Below are positions 26,019-36,074 of a DNA stretch of 64,000 bases, piece by piece (position 1 is the first letter of the stretch; every line of letters begins with the position of its first letter). Position numbers and translations under genes: made by a program. The notes below the pieces were generated by a model, which worked only from the letters and a program-made list of their open reading frames with translations, did not search any database and had not been told where the DNA came from. Origin of the DNA: Thermosynechococcaceae cyanobacterium MS004 (lineage in GTDB: Bacteria; Cyanobacteriota; Cyanobacteriia; Thermosynechococcales; Thermosynechococcaceae); assembly GCA_022402525.1 (NCBI GenBank), contig JAKRSB010000136.1, positions 41,515 to 105,514 of the forward strand, in the 5' to 3' direction.

Positions 26019-28892
26019 TCAGCTCAATAGGCTAGAGGAACGGAGCTGACTCGCATTTTCTGCGCCCTGGATTGCCGTGGGTAAAATTAGACGACTCAGC
26101 GATCGCCCGTCTTCAAGCTGAGCCAGCTCTAGGCGACCCCCAAGACGCTCTACAAGGGTCTGACAAACCTTAAAGTGAAGTCCCGGTGGGGAATTCAGCG
26201 TGGGCGTGGTTTTGCGGGTATGGCGGTACTGCGCTAAGTCCATCACGAGCTTGGGGTTCAGACGACCGTGATCCGTAATAGACACTTCGCTTAAATTGTC
26301 GGGCAGGGCGCGACACCAGATATCAATGCGATCGCCAATTTTGGTTCGGTAGCAGGAGGCCAGCAATAGCTCCGTCAGCATCGACTCTAGCTTTTGACTA
26401 GGCATTTTGACAGACACGCTAGGCGTGAGGTTGTGCACCTGAGTCCAGAGCTGGCGGCTACTGACAATGGGCTCAATGCGCTCCAAAGACCGCCGCAGCA
26501 GCGTGGCGATCGGAACCACGTCACCTTCTAGCTGGAGTTCCCAAAGCTCTGTTTTGAGCATGTTGTCTAGGGCCATAAAGGCTTTGTTGAGCTGCACAAT
26601 GGGATTCTGGGGCCGACCCTTCAGGCTGCCCAGCGCGGCTCCTGCCGTTTCCTGGGACGCCAGCAGCCCCTGAAACGCTGAAGTCTGGCTCGTCCAAAGC
26701 TGGGTAAGCTGCTCAAGCTGACGCTGCTTGTACCAGTTGAGGCACTCTAGGGTTTCGCATTGGTGGGCAATCTGCCGGATCGTTTCCTGCCCTCGGACTT
26801 GGATGGCCAGTTCACGGGTAAGGAGCTGCAGACCCTCCCGCTGCAGCGCTGACCAGCCCTTACGTCGCGTATTGATCGCCAGCACCATCCCCAGAAAAGG
26901 GAGGTCAGGGTGAGCCTGGAGCGGCACGCAGAGCACTTCCAAAAATCCAGCGCCTTGAAGCCAGTTGCTGTTGGCGGCTAAATCTGCCGCCGTACCACGG
27001 AGCTGGGCCACGCCAGGAAAGGAGGTTTTACCCTTGAGGGCTGTCACGCTCAGCAAGGTTTGCAGCAAACTATCCATTTGCCAGGGAATTTCAGCCGTCG
27101 GCTCAATCTGAAGGGTGGAGTGATTAAGCATTCCCGCCAGGGTTGCGGTGGAGTCTTCTGGGGAACACCGCAAGATGAGGGTGCACTCAGCACCCAAAAA
27201 CTCCGTCATGGCGTCCACAGCTATTTCAAACAGCGGCTGCACCTGCTGCGTTTGCTGAAGTCGACCCAGCCCCTGGGTGAGTAGGGTCATGACTTGCTGC
27301 TGCTGCTGCGCGTACACCTCCTGATTGCGTCGCACAATTGCCTGGGCGATCGCCTGGGCAATGGGGGGAATAGCCTCTTGCTCATAGTCTGTCCAGGTGC
27401 GGGGCAGATCAGCTCCCAAGACTAAGAATTCACCCAGCCCCGTTTGCTGACCCATCCGCACCAGCAGGTAGGACTGCATCCCTACGGCAGCAAACAGCGA
27501 TCGCCAAGGAAGGAAGCGAAGGTCTTCTGCAAGGGACGGGACGGCCAAGGGCTGGGAGAGGCGGCTGAGCAGCTTGGCATCCACAGTGCTGACATCTGGG
27601 AGCTGGCTAGGTAAAGGCTGCTTTTTGCGCTGGCAAAACTGGGCGCGACAGTCAAACACATGCTCTTCCGGGTCGTGGTGGAAAATAGCCGCCCACCGCA
27701 CCGTGAACTGAAGGCCAACTTGCTCTAAGCACTGCTCCAGGGTTTTCTCCCAGTGTGCGGCATCCTCTTCGGCTTCTTTGAGCGCATTGAGCAGGCTAGG
27801 CAGATGAGTTTGCCCGCCAAGCCAGAGGGGGGCACTGTCCGGATCGGCTCCAAAGCTCTGCCCCATCAGCTGCGCCATCATGAGGATCTGCTGCTTGTCG
27901 GCCTCTGACCAAAGTCGGGGCTGGCCGCACTCCACGGCCAGCACGCCGACGAGTTTGCGTCGATCCAGAATGGGGGCACTCAGCCAGGCGCGGGATTGGG
28001 TCAAGCTCATCAGGCGGGTGGGCGCATTAAAGCTCTGAATGACGCCTTCCACATCCGAAATTGCGATCATCTGCTGCTGCAGGGTCGCCTGATAAAAAGC
28101 TGAAATTTGCTGAAGCGGCACCTCTAGGCTTACAGGCTTGCTGGCGCTGACTCGGCGCGTGGCCGAGCCGCTCTGTACCTCCTGCAAACGACAGGATTGT
28201 TCTTCATGGTCAAACCAGTATAGGCAGGTGCGTGAGGGCTGAAGGCTTTTGTGCAGAGACGCTAGCACCCGCTTGAGGCGATCTTCAAAGGTTTTAGCCC
28301 CCAAAATGGCATTGAGGGTTTCAACCATCCGCTGGGGCAGGGCTTCGGCGGCTTGGGTCGCGCGATCGCCCAGGGTATAGAGCGCAGCGCCGATCGCCCC
28401 GGTCAGCATTTTTAGCTCAGCCAGTTCTTCCGGGCGCGAGTGTCCCCCCCAAAGGGTCGTTCCCACCATCAAGATGCCGAGGGCTTGGTGGCGATAGCGA
28501 ATCGGAAAAATGGCCGCACCCTGAATCCCTTGACGCTGGGCGATCGCCTGCCAATGGCCCACTCTGGACTCTTGGTCAAGGCTAATAATATCTTGGTTGC
28601 GCCCGGTCATTAGCGCCTGATCAAACAAATCTCCTGCCAGAACAGCCTGGTTTGCCACGAGAGCCGCCTGATCCTTTTCCTTGGGCAAGCTGCCATCAAT
28701 GCCGTTTAGCGTTTGGCTTTGTGCATCATAGTGGGCCAGCCAAACCAATTCAAACGGAAAAGACGCCTTCAGAAAGGGCAAGACAACCTTGCCAATCTCT
28801 GCTGTGCTCTGTTGCTTCTGCACCTGCTGTAAGCACTGCTGAAGGGAGACAAGTCGCTTCTCGTATTCAGTTCTAACGGCGGGCTGAGACAT
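26019..28892 (-). CDS. multi-GAF sensor protein with degenerate histidine-kinase-like C-terminus
   Basis: 957 residues, soluble, with several GAF-type repeats. Examples are residues about 30-175 (ELVWLAHYDAQSQTLNG), about 190-350 (LYWFDHEEQSCRLQ and SAPILDRRKLVGVLAVEC), about 375-530 and about 540-690. Residues about 700-790 form a helical linker where a DHp domain should be, but no H-box histidine followed by E/N-P is visible. The last 150 residues resemble an HATPase fold (LESMLTELLLASCYRTKIGDRIDIW, then ITDHGRLNPKLVMDLAQYRHTRK), yet the N-box Asn and the D-x-G-x-G motif are not intact. It may be a pseudo-kinase signalling scaffold. Its ligand and partner are unknown. Confidence 0.7.
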   Translation of the reverse strand: MSQPAVRTEYEKRLVSLQQCLQQVQKQQSTAEIGKVVLPFLKASFPFELVWLAHYDAQSQTLNGIDGSLPKEKDQAALVANQAVLAGDLFDQALMTGRNQDIISLDQESRVGHWQAIAQRQGIQGAAIFPIRYRHQALGILMVGTTLWGGHSRPEELAELKMLTGAIGAALYTLGDRATQAAEALPQRMVETLNAILGAKTFEDRLKRVLASLHKSLQPSRTCLYWFDHEEQSCRLQEVQSGSATRRVSASKPVSLEVPLQQISAFYQATLQQQMIAISDVEGVIQSFNAPTRLMSLTQSRAWLSAPILDRRKLVGVLAVECGQPRLWSEADKQQILMMAQLMGQSFGADPDSAPLWLGGQTHLPSLLNALKEAEEDAAHWEKTLEQCLEQVGLQFTVRWAAIFHHDPEEHVFDCRAQFCQRKKQPLPSQLPDVSTVDAKLLSRLSQPLAVPSLAEDLRFLPWRSLFAAVGMQSYLLVRMGQQTGLGEFLVLGADLPRTWTDYEQEAIPPIAQAIAQAIVRRNQEVYAQQQQQVMTLLTQGLGRLQQTQQVQPLFEIAVDAMTEFLGAECTLILRCSPEDSTATLAGMLNHSTLQIEPTAEIPWQMDSLLQTLLSVTALKGKTSFPGVAQLRGTAADLAANSNWLQGAGFLEVLCVPLQAHPDLPFLGMVLAINTRRKGWSALQREGLQLLTRELAIQVRGQETIRQIAHQCETLECLNWYKQRQLEQLTQLWTSQTSAFQGLLASQETAGAALGSLKGRPQNPIVQLNKAFMALDNMLKTELWELQLEGDVVPIATLLRRSLERIEPIVSSRQLWTQVHNLTPSVSVKMPSQKLESMLTELLLASCYRTKIGDRIDIWCRALPDNLSEVSITDHGRLNPKLVMDLAQYRHTRKTTPTLNSPPGLHFKVCQTLVERLGGRLELAQLEDGRSLSRLILPTAIQGAENASQLRSSSLLS

Positions 28893-28909
28893 GTCTTTCC
28901 ACTACAAAA

Positions 28910-29010
28910 GATTTACTCAAAAGCTCACTCAAAGGGCGACTCAAAGGGCAACTCAATCGGTTTATTCAATCGGCTCATTCAATCGACTCATTCAATCGAC
29001 TCATTCAAAG
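28910..29010. repeat. degenerate tandem repeats between thrB and the GAF protein
   Basis: ACTCAAAGGGC-type units (two) are followed by about four copies of a 13-bp unit of the type ATTCAATCGACTC. The array runs into the end of thrB and ends about 20 bp from the GAF-protein start, so it occupies most of that gene's upstream side. Confidence 0.85.
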
Positions 29011-29948
29011 GCCTCAACCACTGCCCCCTTTGAGTCAATATGGGCAAGGTCAACCTGGGCATTCACGCCAGCGTCTCGCCATGCCGACTGCATTTGATGG
29101 GCCGTGTGCTGAGCCGTCTCCGCTGAGCTAAGCGCCAGAAGCGTTGGCCCTGCACCACTAATCACCAAACCCAGAGCACCCGATTCCATTGCTGCTTCAA
29201 ACACTTCAGCAAAGCCAGGAATCAGCGCAAGGCGGTAGGGCTGGTGTAGTCGATCCTGCAGCGCAGTCTGTATCCAGTTCTCCCGTCCAGCCTCTAATCC
29301 CTTTATTAGTAAGCCCACATGGGACAGATTAAAGATCGCGTCGCTGTAGGAACATTGCTGGGGCAGAACGCTCCGTGCCGCTTGGGTGGATAATTCAAAG
29401 TCAGGAATGGCCACAATGGGCACAATGTCCGCTGACCAATGAATAGGGCAAATCGTCCAGGCTTGGGTGGTTTGGTCGCGCACGGACAGTTGACATCCCC
29501 CCAGCAGTGCGGGTGCTACGTTGTCCGGATGGCCTTCCAGGGCGATCGCAAAGTCTAGAAGCTGGAGAGGCGTCAGGGGCGAGCCAGCCAAGGCATTCGC
29601 ACCCACCAGTCCACCGATGATGGCCGTCGCGGAGCTGCCCAATCCCCGCGCCAAGGGCACTCCCAGCTTGAGGGTGATGTGTACCGCTGGAATCGGCTGA
29701 TGGCGTTTCCGAAAGAAATAGCAGAAAGCTTTATAGGCTAAATTCCGGTCATCACGCTGCACTCGATCTGCCTCTAGCCCCTCCACATCAATTTTGAGGA
29801 TGGGTGGCTGCGCCTCGTCCACTGGAGAAAGTGCGGTAAATTGAAACTGGTTGTAGCGCGTGAGCGCTGCGCCAAGACAGTCAAATCCTGGCCCTAGGTT
29901 TGCGGTGGTAGCTGGCACCCGAACGGTGACGCTGGTAAGGTTTGGCAT
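29001..29948 (-). CDS. thrB: homoserine kinase
   Basis: A 315-residue GHMP-family kinase that phosphorylates L-homoserine for threonine synthesis. It starts with VTVRVPATTANLGPGFDCLGAAL (about 7-29), has the ATP-binding PLARGLGSSATAIIGGLVGAN (about 104-124) and ends in motif 3 GLVISGAGPTLLAL. The length is normal. It is followed downstream, in the same orientation, by the large GAF protein, with tandem repeats between them, so linkage in one transcript is possible but not shown. Confidence 0.94.
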   Translation of the reverse strand: MPNLTSVTVRVPATTANLGPGFDCLGAALTRYNQFQFTALSPVDEAQPPILKIDVEGLEADRVQRDDRNLAYKAFCYFFRKRHQPIPAVHITLKLGVPLARGLGSSATAIIGGLVGANALAGSPLTPLQLLDFAIALEGHPDNVAPALLGGCQLSVRDQTTQAWTICPIHWSADIVPIVAIPDFELSTQAARSVLPQQCSYSDAIFNLSHVGLLIKGLEAGRENWIQTALQDRLHQPYRLALIPGFAEVFEAAMESGALGLVISGAGPTLLALSSAETAQHTAHQMQSAWRDAGVNAQVDLAHIDSKGAVVEAFE

Positions 29949-30017
29949 GGTAAAAGATTCCTCCGAATCGGTTAGGACGAGCGGCTGGGATGGTGGACTG
30001 GGGTTAAAGAACTTGCT

Positions 30018-30083
30018 GGAGCAATCGGCTAAAGCAATCGGCTGGAACAGGCAGTTAGAGCAGCCAGTTAGAGCAGCCAGTTC
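30018..30083. repeat. short tandem repeats upstream of thrB
   Basis: Two adjacent arrays are present: GCAATCGGCT/AAAGCAATCGGCTG (two copies), then AGTTAGAGCAGCC twice plus a partial copy. They lie in the 261-bp spacer between divergent thrB and the M16 homologue. Confidence 0.8.
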
Positions 30084-30209
30084 AGGACTTATCGTGACAT
30101 AAAGCGTCTGTGGAGTTGAGGGCTGAACTCTAATTCAGCGGCGTAGGCTGGCACCGTCTTTGGGTGCGGTTCATCTCAGAAATACTGGTATTGGGAGATT
30201 TGAGAGACG

Positions 30210-31613
30210 ATGGCTCAGTCCAGGAAAATATTGACCTCTGCGCAAGAGGCTGTGCTGCCGTCTAAGGCTTCAGCGCTCCAGTGCCAGCTTCAGTGCCAGC
30301 GAGTTGTTTTAGACAATGGACTGGTGCTGCTGGTCACGGAAAATCCAGTGGCCGATATTGTGGCGGCACGTTTTTTTATCGATGCTGGCAGCGGCCGTGA
30401 GCGACGGGAGCAGGCAGGGTTATCTCATCTGGTGGCTTCAGTCTTGACCAAAGGGACTCAGTCCGCAACGGCAAAGGCGATCGCGGCCGAGGTGGAATCA
30501 ACTGGAGCCAATCTGGGCGTGGAAAGTACCCCAGACTATTTTTTGCTCAGCCTCAAGACCGTCACCTCAGATTTTGCCGCCATGCTAAAGCTGGCCGCCC
30601 AAATTCTACAAACACCAACTTTTCCAGAGGCGGAGCTAGTCCTGGAGCAGAAGCTAACCCTCCAGGCGATTCGGGCAAGACAAGAGCAGCCCATGGCGAT
30701 CGCCCTCCAGCAGCTTCGGCTGGCAATGTACCCAGATCATCCTTACGGCCAGCCCAGCCTGGGGTCATCAGAAAGCGTTACAAGCTTGGCTCAGGCGGAT
30801 TTAGGACGGTTTCATGCTCAATACTTTCGGCCAGAGAGCACCATCCTCAGCATTGCGGGCAACCTTGCCCTAGAGGATGCTCTAGCGCTGGTGACAGAAC
30901 ACTTTCTGCCCTGGCGGCCAGCGTTCCTTCCCCCCCAAGCTCAGCCCTCAGCGCCATCCCAATCCCAATCCCAATCCCAATCTCCGTCCCAGCCCAGCAC
31001 ATCTAGCACACCTAGCGCGATCGCCCCATCCCCGACCTGCACTGATACCGTCCAAGACAATCAGCAGTCCATTGTGATGTTGGGCTACCCCACGGCATCG
31101 GTGCGGGATGCAGACCATGCGGCTCTCAAGGTGCTGTTTACCTATCTCTGTGGGGGTCTGTCCAGCCGACTGTTTACAGAGCTGCGCGAAAAGCGCGGGT
31201 TGGCCTACGAAGTATCGGGCCTATATCCCACGCGCCGCGACCCGTCTCATTTTTTGGTGTACTTAGGCACCGCAGCGGAGAATACGGCAATCGCCCAAAC
31301 GCTATTGCAGGCTGAAATGCAGCGCCTTGCAGCCCAACCCCTCAGCGACCCAGAGCTAAACGCCGCGAAAACCAAGCTCTTGGGTCAGTACGCCTTAGGA
31401 AAGCAAACCAACCACCAAATTGCCCATGCCTTTGGCTGGTATGAAGCTTTAGGACTAGGCATTGACTACGAGCGTCGTTTTCCTGAGCTGATTCAGGCCG
31501 TGACCGCAGAGCAGGCCCACCAAGCAGCCCAGCGCTACTTTGGCCAACCCTTCATTTCGCGCGTGGGGCCTGAGGCAGCGCTGCGTCTTTCACAGACATA
31601 TCCGCAGGCATAA
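30210..31613 (+). CDS. M16 (pitrilysin) family peptidase homologue lacking the zinc motif
   Basis: 467 residues with the two M16 half-domains. The first half should carry HxxEH, but the aligned segment AGLSHLVASVLTKGTQ has His followed by L-V-A-S, so the metal-binding Glu and second His are absent. The second half keeps the substrate-binding signature LFTELREKRGLAYEVSGLYP. It therefore resembles the non-catalytic subunit of a mitochondrial-processing-peptidase-like pair. Catalytic partners are often encoded next to such genes, but none is present here. The interdomain linker contains a Ser/Gln tandem repeat (SQSQSQSQSPSQPS, about 249-263). No signal peptide is evident. Confidence 0.82.
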   Translation: MAQSRKILTSAQEAVLPSKASALQCQLQCQRVVLDNGLVLLVTENPVADIVAARFFIDAGSGRERREQAGLSHLVASVLTKGTQSATAKAIAAEVESTGANLGVESTPDYFLLSLKTVTSDFAAMLKLAAQILQTPTFPEAELVLEQKLTLQAIRARQEQPMAIALQQLRLAMYPDHPYGQPSLGSSESVTSLAQADLGRFHAQYFRPESTILSIAGNLALEDALALVTEHFLPWRPAFLPPQAQPSAPSQSQSQSQSPSQPSTSSTPSAIAPSPTCTDTVQDNQQSIVMLGYPTASVRDADHAALKVLFTYLCGGLSSRLFTELREKRGLAYEVSGLYPTRRDPSHFLVYLGTAAENTAIAQTLLQAEMQRLAAQPLSDPELNAAKTKLLGQYALGKQTNHQIAHAFGWYEALGLGIDYERRFPELIQAVTAEQAHQAAQRYFGQPFISRVGPEAALRLSQTYPQA

Positions 31614-31899
31614 CTGGGGCGAGGTAGCTCAGCTCCAGTAGATAGGCACCATTCTCAAATCGCACCCGCCACACATTGCCAGGGGCACGTCCCAAAATAA
31701 CGCCCTGGGAACCCACGGCAACTTTATCTGCCGGACGCAGCATGGGAATCGGTTCAGCGGTCTTGAGGTAGGGTGGACTGGCAATCAATGAGACGCGATC
31801 GCCCGTTTGAAATTCTAGATTGGCCAATTCTAGATTGACCGATTCTGGATTGACCAATTCTAGATTGACCGATTCTGGATTGACCGATTCTGGTTTCAC
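31552..31899 (-). CDS. sipA: SipA-like (DUF3148) small regulatory protein
   Basis: The C-terminal 85 residues (FQTGDRVSLIASPPYLKTAE, PMLRPADKVAVGSQGVILG, VWRVRFENGAYLLELSYL) match SipA, an SH3-like protein that binds the sensor kinase NblS/Hik33 and modulates its autophosphorylation. Upstream the frame consists of five-residue repeats (NPESV/NLELV) encoded by a 15-bp tandem array. There is no ATG in the frame. GTG at 31899 is used here, but TTG at 31827 (MANLEF, a start close to the family norm) or TTG at 31920 are equally possible. The last 62 bp overlap tail-to-tail with the M16 homologue. NblS itself is not in the window. Confidence 0.75.
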   Translation of the reverse strand: MKPESVNPESVNLELVNPESVNLELANLEFQTGDRVSLIASPPYLKTAEPIPMLRPADKVAVGSQGVILGRAPGNVWRVRFENGAYLLELSYLAPVMPADMSVKDAALPQAPRAK

Positions 31900-32072
31900 G
31901 GAACTCGCCCAAAACAACAATGACGGCTCTATCCTAGCAACCTTGTCATCACCAGAAACCGACTACATAAACCAATTACTCGAAACTCAGCATCCTCGCA
32001 AACCCTTTCGCCCCAAGCTTTTGCGCGCTCCTCATGCAGCCCTCTAGTTCGGGAACCCGTACAGGTGCCCAA

Positions 32073-32102
32073 TTGAAAAGTAGATCGGCAGTTGGATACA
32101 TT
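32073..32102 (+). promoter_or_regulatory. groESL promoter
   Basis: TTGAAA (32073-32078) and TACATT (32097-32102) are spaced 18 bp, and the -10 box runs directly into the CIRCE operator, the usual arrangement for HrcA-repressed chaperonin operons. Confidence 0.6.
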
Positions 32103-32127
32103 AGCACTCAGAAAGCGAGAGTGCTAA
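32101..32127. promoter_or_regulatory. CIRCE operator (HrcA binding site)
   Basis: TTAGCACTC, nine spacer bases, then GAGTGCTAA: both arms are perfect matches to the CIRCE consensus. It lies 46 bp upstream of the groES ATG and overlaps the promoter -10 region, so HrcA repression of groESL with heat induction is expected. Confidence 0.97.
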
Positions 32128-32173
32128 TTTTTATCACTCTGTCGTTAGGAGAAGTCGTTAGGAGACTATTTGT

Positions 32174-32485
32174 ATGGCGTCTGTAACCCTTAGTGTATCG
32201 ACCGTTAAGCCCCTAGGCGATCGCGTTTTTGTGAAAGTAAGCGCCTCCGAAGAAAAGACCGCTGGCGGTATTTTTCTACCCGATAACGCCAAGGAAAAAC
32301 CCCAAGTCGGCGAAGTAGTCGCGGCTGGCCCTGGCAAGCGCAACGATGACGGTTCTCGTCAGGCGCTGGAAGTCAACATTGGCGATAAAGTGCTGTACTC
32401 CAAGTATGCCGGAACCGACATCAAGCTCGGTGGTGACGAGTTCGTTCTGCTGTCTGAAAAAGATATCTTGGCCGTTGTTGACTAA
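32174..32485 (+). CDS. groES: co-chaperonin GroES
   Basis: A 103-residue GroES (Hsp10). It begins [20 protein letters not shown], has the mobile loop [16 protein letters not shown] (about residues 30-45) that docks on GroEL, and ends EKDILAVVD. It caps the GroEL ring during folding. It is the first gene of the groES-groEL operon, controlled by the CIRCE element upstream. The groEL start is 187 bp downstream, a longer gap than usual, with no second CIRCE in it. Confidence 0.97.
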   Translation: MASVTLSVSTVKPLGDRVFVKVSASEEKTAGGIFLPDNAKEKPQVGEVVAAGPGKRNDDGSRQALEVNIGDKVLYSKYAGTDIKLGGDEFVLLSEKDILAVVD

Positions 32486-32666
32486 AGTCAGCTTAAACTT
32501 TTGCCGATGAAGTCCACGCAGGCTAGCGCCTCTGTAAAGGTTAAGTTTGACCAGAAGCTTAGACAGAGCGCGTCTGTCTAGGCGTATCAAGCTTAAGCGC
32601 ATCGAAAAAGAGTGCATCACAAGATTTTTGCAATCATCCCTCCACATCAAAGTTCTAGAAGGTTGA

Positions 32667-34307
<1,641 letters not shown>

Positions 34308-34405
34308 CTCGACGCCAAGAGGTCGCAATCTAGCCTGCATCGCCGTAAACCCAAGTCCAAGGCACAGCAGGTCTAAGCCTTTCACAAAAAGGCATTAATC
34401 AAAAG

Positions 34406-34446
34406 ATCAAAAGGGAGTGGATTCATCGCCACTCCCTTTTGATTTT
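34406..34446 (+). terminator. intrinsic terminator of groESL
   Basis: ATCAAAAGGGAGTGG (34406-34420) and CCACTCCCTTTTGAT (34429-34443) are perfect 15-bp arms with an 8-nt loop, followed by T residues to 34446. Confidence 0.9.
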
Positions 34447-34746
34447 AAGGGTGGATTTGAAGGTTGGCCTAAAGCGAAATATAAGGCTGCGCTGGGAGAA
34501 AAAAAACCTACCGTCAAGCCCCAAAGGACTCAACCGCAGGTCAGCATTGGCTATCTTGAGTAACGGGATCAAAGAATCTGCACCTAACATGCAAGACACC
34601 ATGTCCATAGCAATGGTGCCAGGGATTGAATCGGGTGTCGATTCAGGAAAAATCAGGTTTTGTCAGGAGTATGTGCAGAAATATCTCCACAAATGTCTCC
34701 ACAAATCTCGCTCTGTGGCGCTCACAAAAATCTCCAAGCACTCCCG
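34447..34746. other. intergenic stretch between groEL terminator and the beta-lactamase-fold gene
   Basis: Three hundred bases with no supportable gene. Short ORFs here have no codon pattern or motif. A small local duplication (TCTCCACAAA near 34684, TCTCCACAAATC near 34697) is the only structure seen. Confidence 0.4.
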
Positions 34747-35946
34747 CTACTGCAGCAGCAAAGACAAGAAGGTATCGTCCTCAAAGCGATTGTCCCGACC
34801 AAACCTGACCACCACCAGGTTTCGAGAGGGCATGACGTATAGGCGCTGGTCGTCTGTCCCAGCCGCCATTATCGTATCTTTGGGTGCAGCAGCCAATAGG
34901 TTTTGCGGTTTTCCCGAAGGCGATCGCCCTGGCTCATTGATCCACAGACCCAATCCATAGGCCGCATTTGCCGAGCTGCCCAGGTAGCACTCTGCCAGCA
35001 GCTTTTTATCCAGAATTTTTCTGCCGTTCCAGCGCCCGTGGCGCTCTAATAGCTTGCCAAACCTAGCCCAGTCCCGCGCCGTTAGGCTAGCACCAGAGGC
35101 TAGATTTGGATTACCGTCTGCATCCAGCTCCCAGCCCCCAATGTCTAGATCAATGCGGTCAAAAATCTTGCGCTTCAAGTAGGCCAATGGCGTTTGGTTG
35201 CGGGGCGCAAGCTTGCGCCGGAGCAGTTCGCCAAAGACTTGGAAGGGAGCGGAGCCATACTGAAACACTTTTCCAGGAACAGTGGTTAGGGGGCTTTTGA
35301 TGGCTTGGCTATAGGTGGGCACCACATTGGGCATTCCATCTGACGCCAAATTAGACGACAAATTGGACGCCGAACTGGACACTCTCTCAGCACTCGACGA
35401 ACTCAGGCCGCTGGTGAGGGAGAGAAGCTGGCGAATCGTGATTTTAGAGCGCAAAGGATGGCTTTGCCATTCTGTGATGGTTTTGGCGACGGGTTCATCT
35501 AGAGTCAGCAGTCGATCCTGCGCCGCCGCGATCGCCAGAATTCCGGTAAAGCTTTGAGTAGCAGTTTTCAGGGGATGGGGCTTACGGGCCGTGTAGCCGT
35601 TGTCATATTGCTCGACAATAATTTCACCGCCTTCTAGAATCAGCAGGGCATTTCCACCCTGGCGCATCGCATAGGCTGCAGCCTGTTGGTAGGGTTGAGC
35701 GATCTGCTGGCTAAGGGGTGAGAAACAGTTCTGGCAACCCTGCACAGGAATCGGTGAAGAACTGAATGAAGGGCGAATCTGCACTGAGGCTGACTGCACT
35801 AATGTTGACTGTGCTGGACTTGTGGACAGTAAGCCCAAGCCGAAAAAAACGCCCAAGCCAATCCAGCGAAAAGGATGAAGGGTTTGATACCCACTCAATT
35901 TCATTCCACTCAATCTCATCACGCTCAAGTTTATTTGTAGCCTCAT
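34747..35946 (-). CDS. class C beta-lactamase-related protein with altered catalytic motif
   Basis: About 399 residues from ATG 35946; ATGs at 35919 and 35904 are alternatives. The N-terminal FRWIGLGVFFGLGLLSTSPAQS is a signal peptide, so it is exported. GEIIVEQYDNGYTARKPHPL, PVAKTITEWQ, ITIRQLLSLTSGL and FQYGSAPFQVFGELLRRKL fit the serine beta-lactamase/DD-peptidase fold, the last with the Tyr-x-Ser motif. The usual S-x-x-K nucleophile block is replaced by KTATQSFTG: Ser is Thr and Lys is Gln. A Ser/Asn-rich tandem insert (SSSAERVSSSASNLSS) lies nearby. It may be a non-hydrolytic homologue. Confidence 0.75.
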   Translation of the reverse strand: MRLQINLSVMRLSGMKLSGYQTLHPFRWIGLGVFFGLGLLSTSPAQSTLVQSASVQIRPSFSSSPIPVQGCQNCFSPLSQQIAQPYQQAAAYAMRQGGNALLILEGGEIIVEQYDNGYTARKPHPLKTATQSFTGILAIAAAQDRLLTLDEPVAKTITEWQSHPLRSKITIRQLLSLTSGLSSSSAERVSSSASNLSSNLASDGMPNVVPTYSQAIKSPLTTVPGKVFQYGSAPFQVFGELLRRKLAPRNQTPLAYLKRKIFDRIDLDIGGWELDADGNPNLASGASLTARDWARFGKLLERHGRWNGRKILDKKLLAECYLGSSANAAYGLGLWINEPGRSPSGKPQNLLAAAPKDTIMAAGTDDQRLYVMPSRNLVVVRFGRDNRFEDDTFLSLLLQ

Positions 35947-36074
35947 GCTGTTGTGAGCCGAACGCAATCTGAACCAATCTCAAAATATCCCAATCTCAAA
36001 ATACAGGGGATAACCCATTTTTATCGACTCAAATTTTTATCGACTCAAAAAAGCGTCCCAGGATAAAAAATGAG

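Noticed and set aside
23715..28892. Lhr-type helicase plus GAF protein as a defence island
   Set aside because: They are on opposite strands, have no nuclease or other defence gene nearby, and Lhr-core helicases are common housekeeping genes.
34439..34960. 173-codon plus-strand ORF after the groEL terminator
   Set aside because: It starts inside the terminator T-tract and overlaps the beta-lactamase-fold gene antisense.
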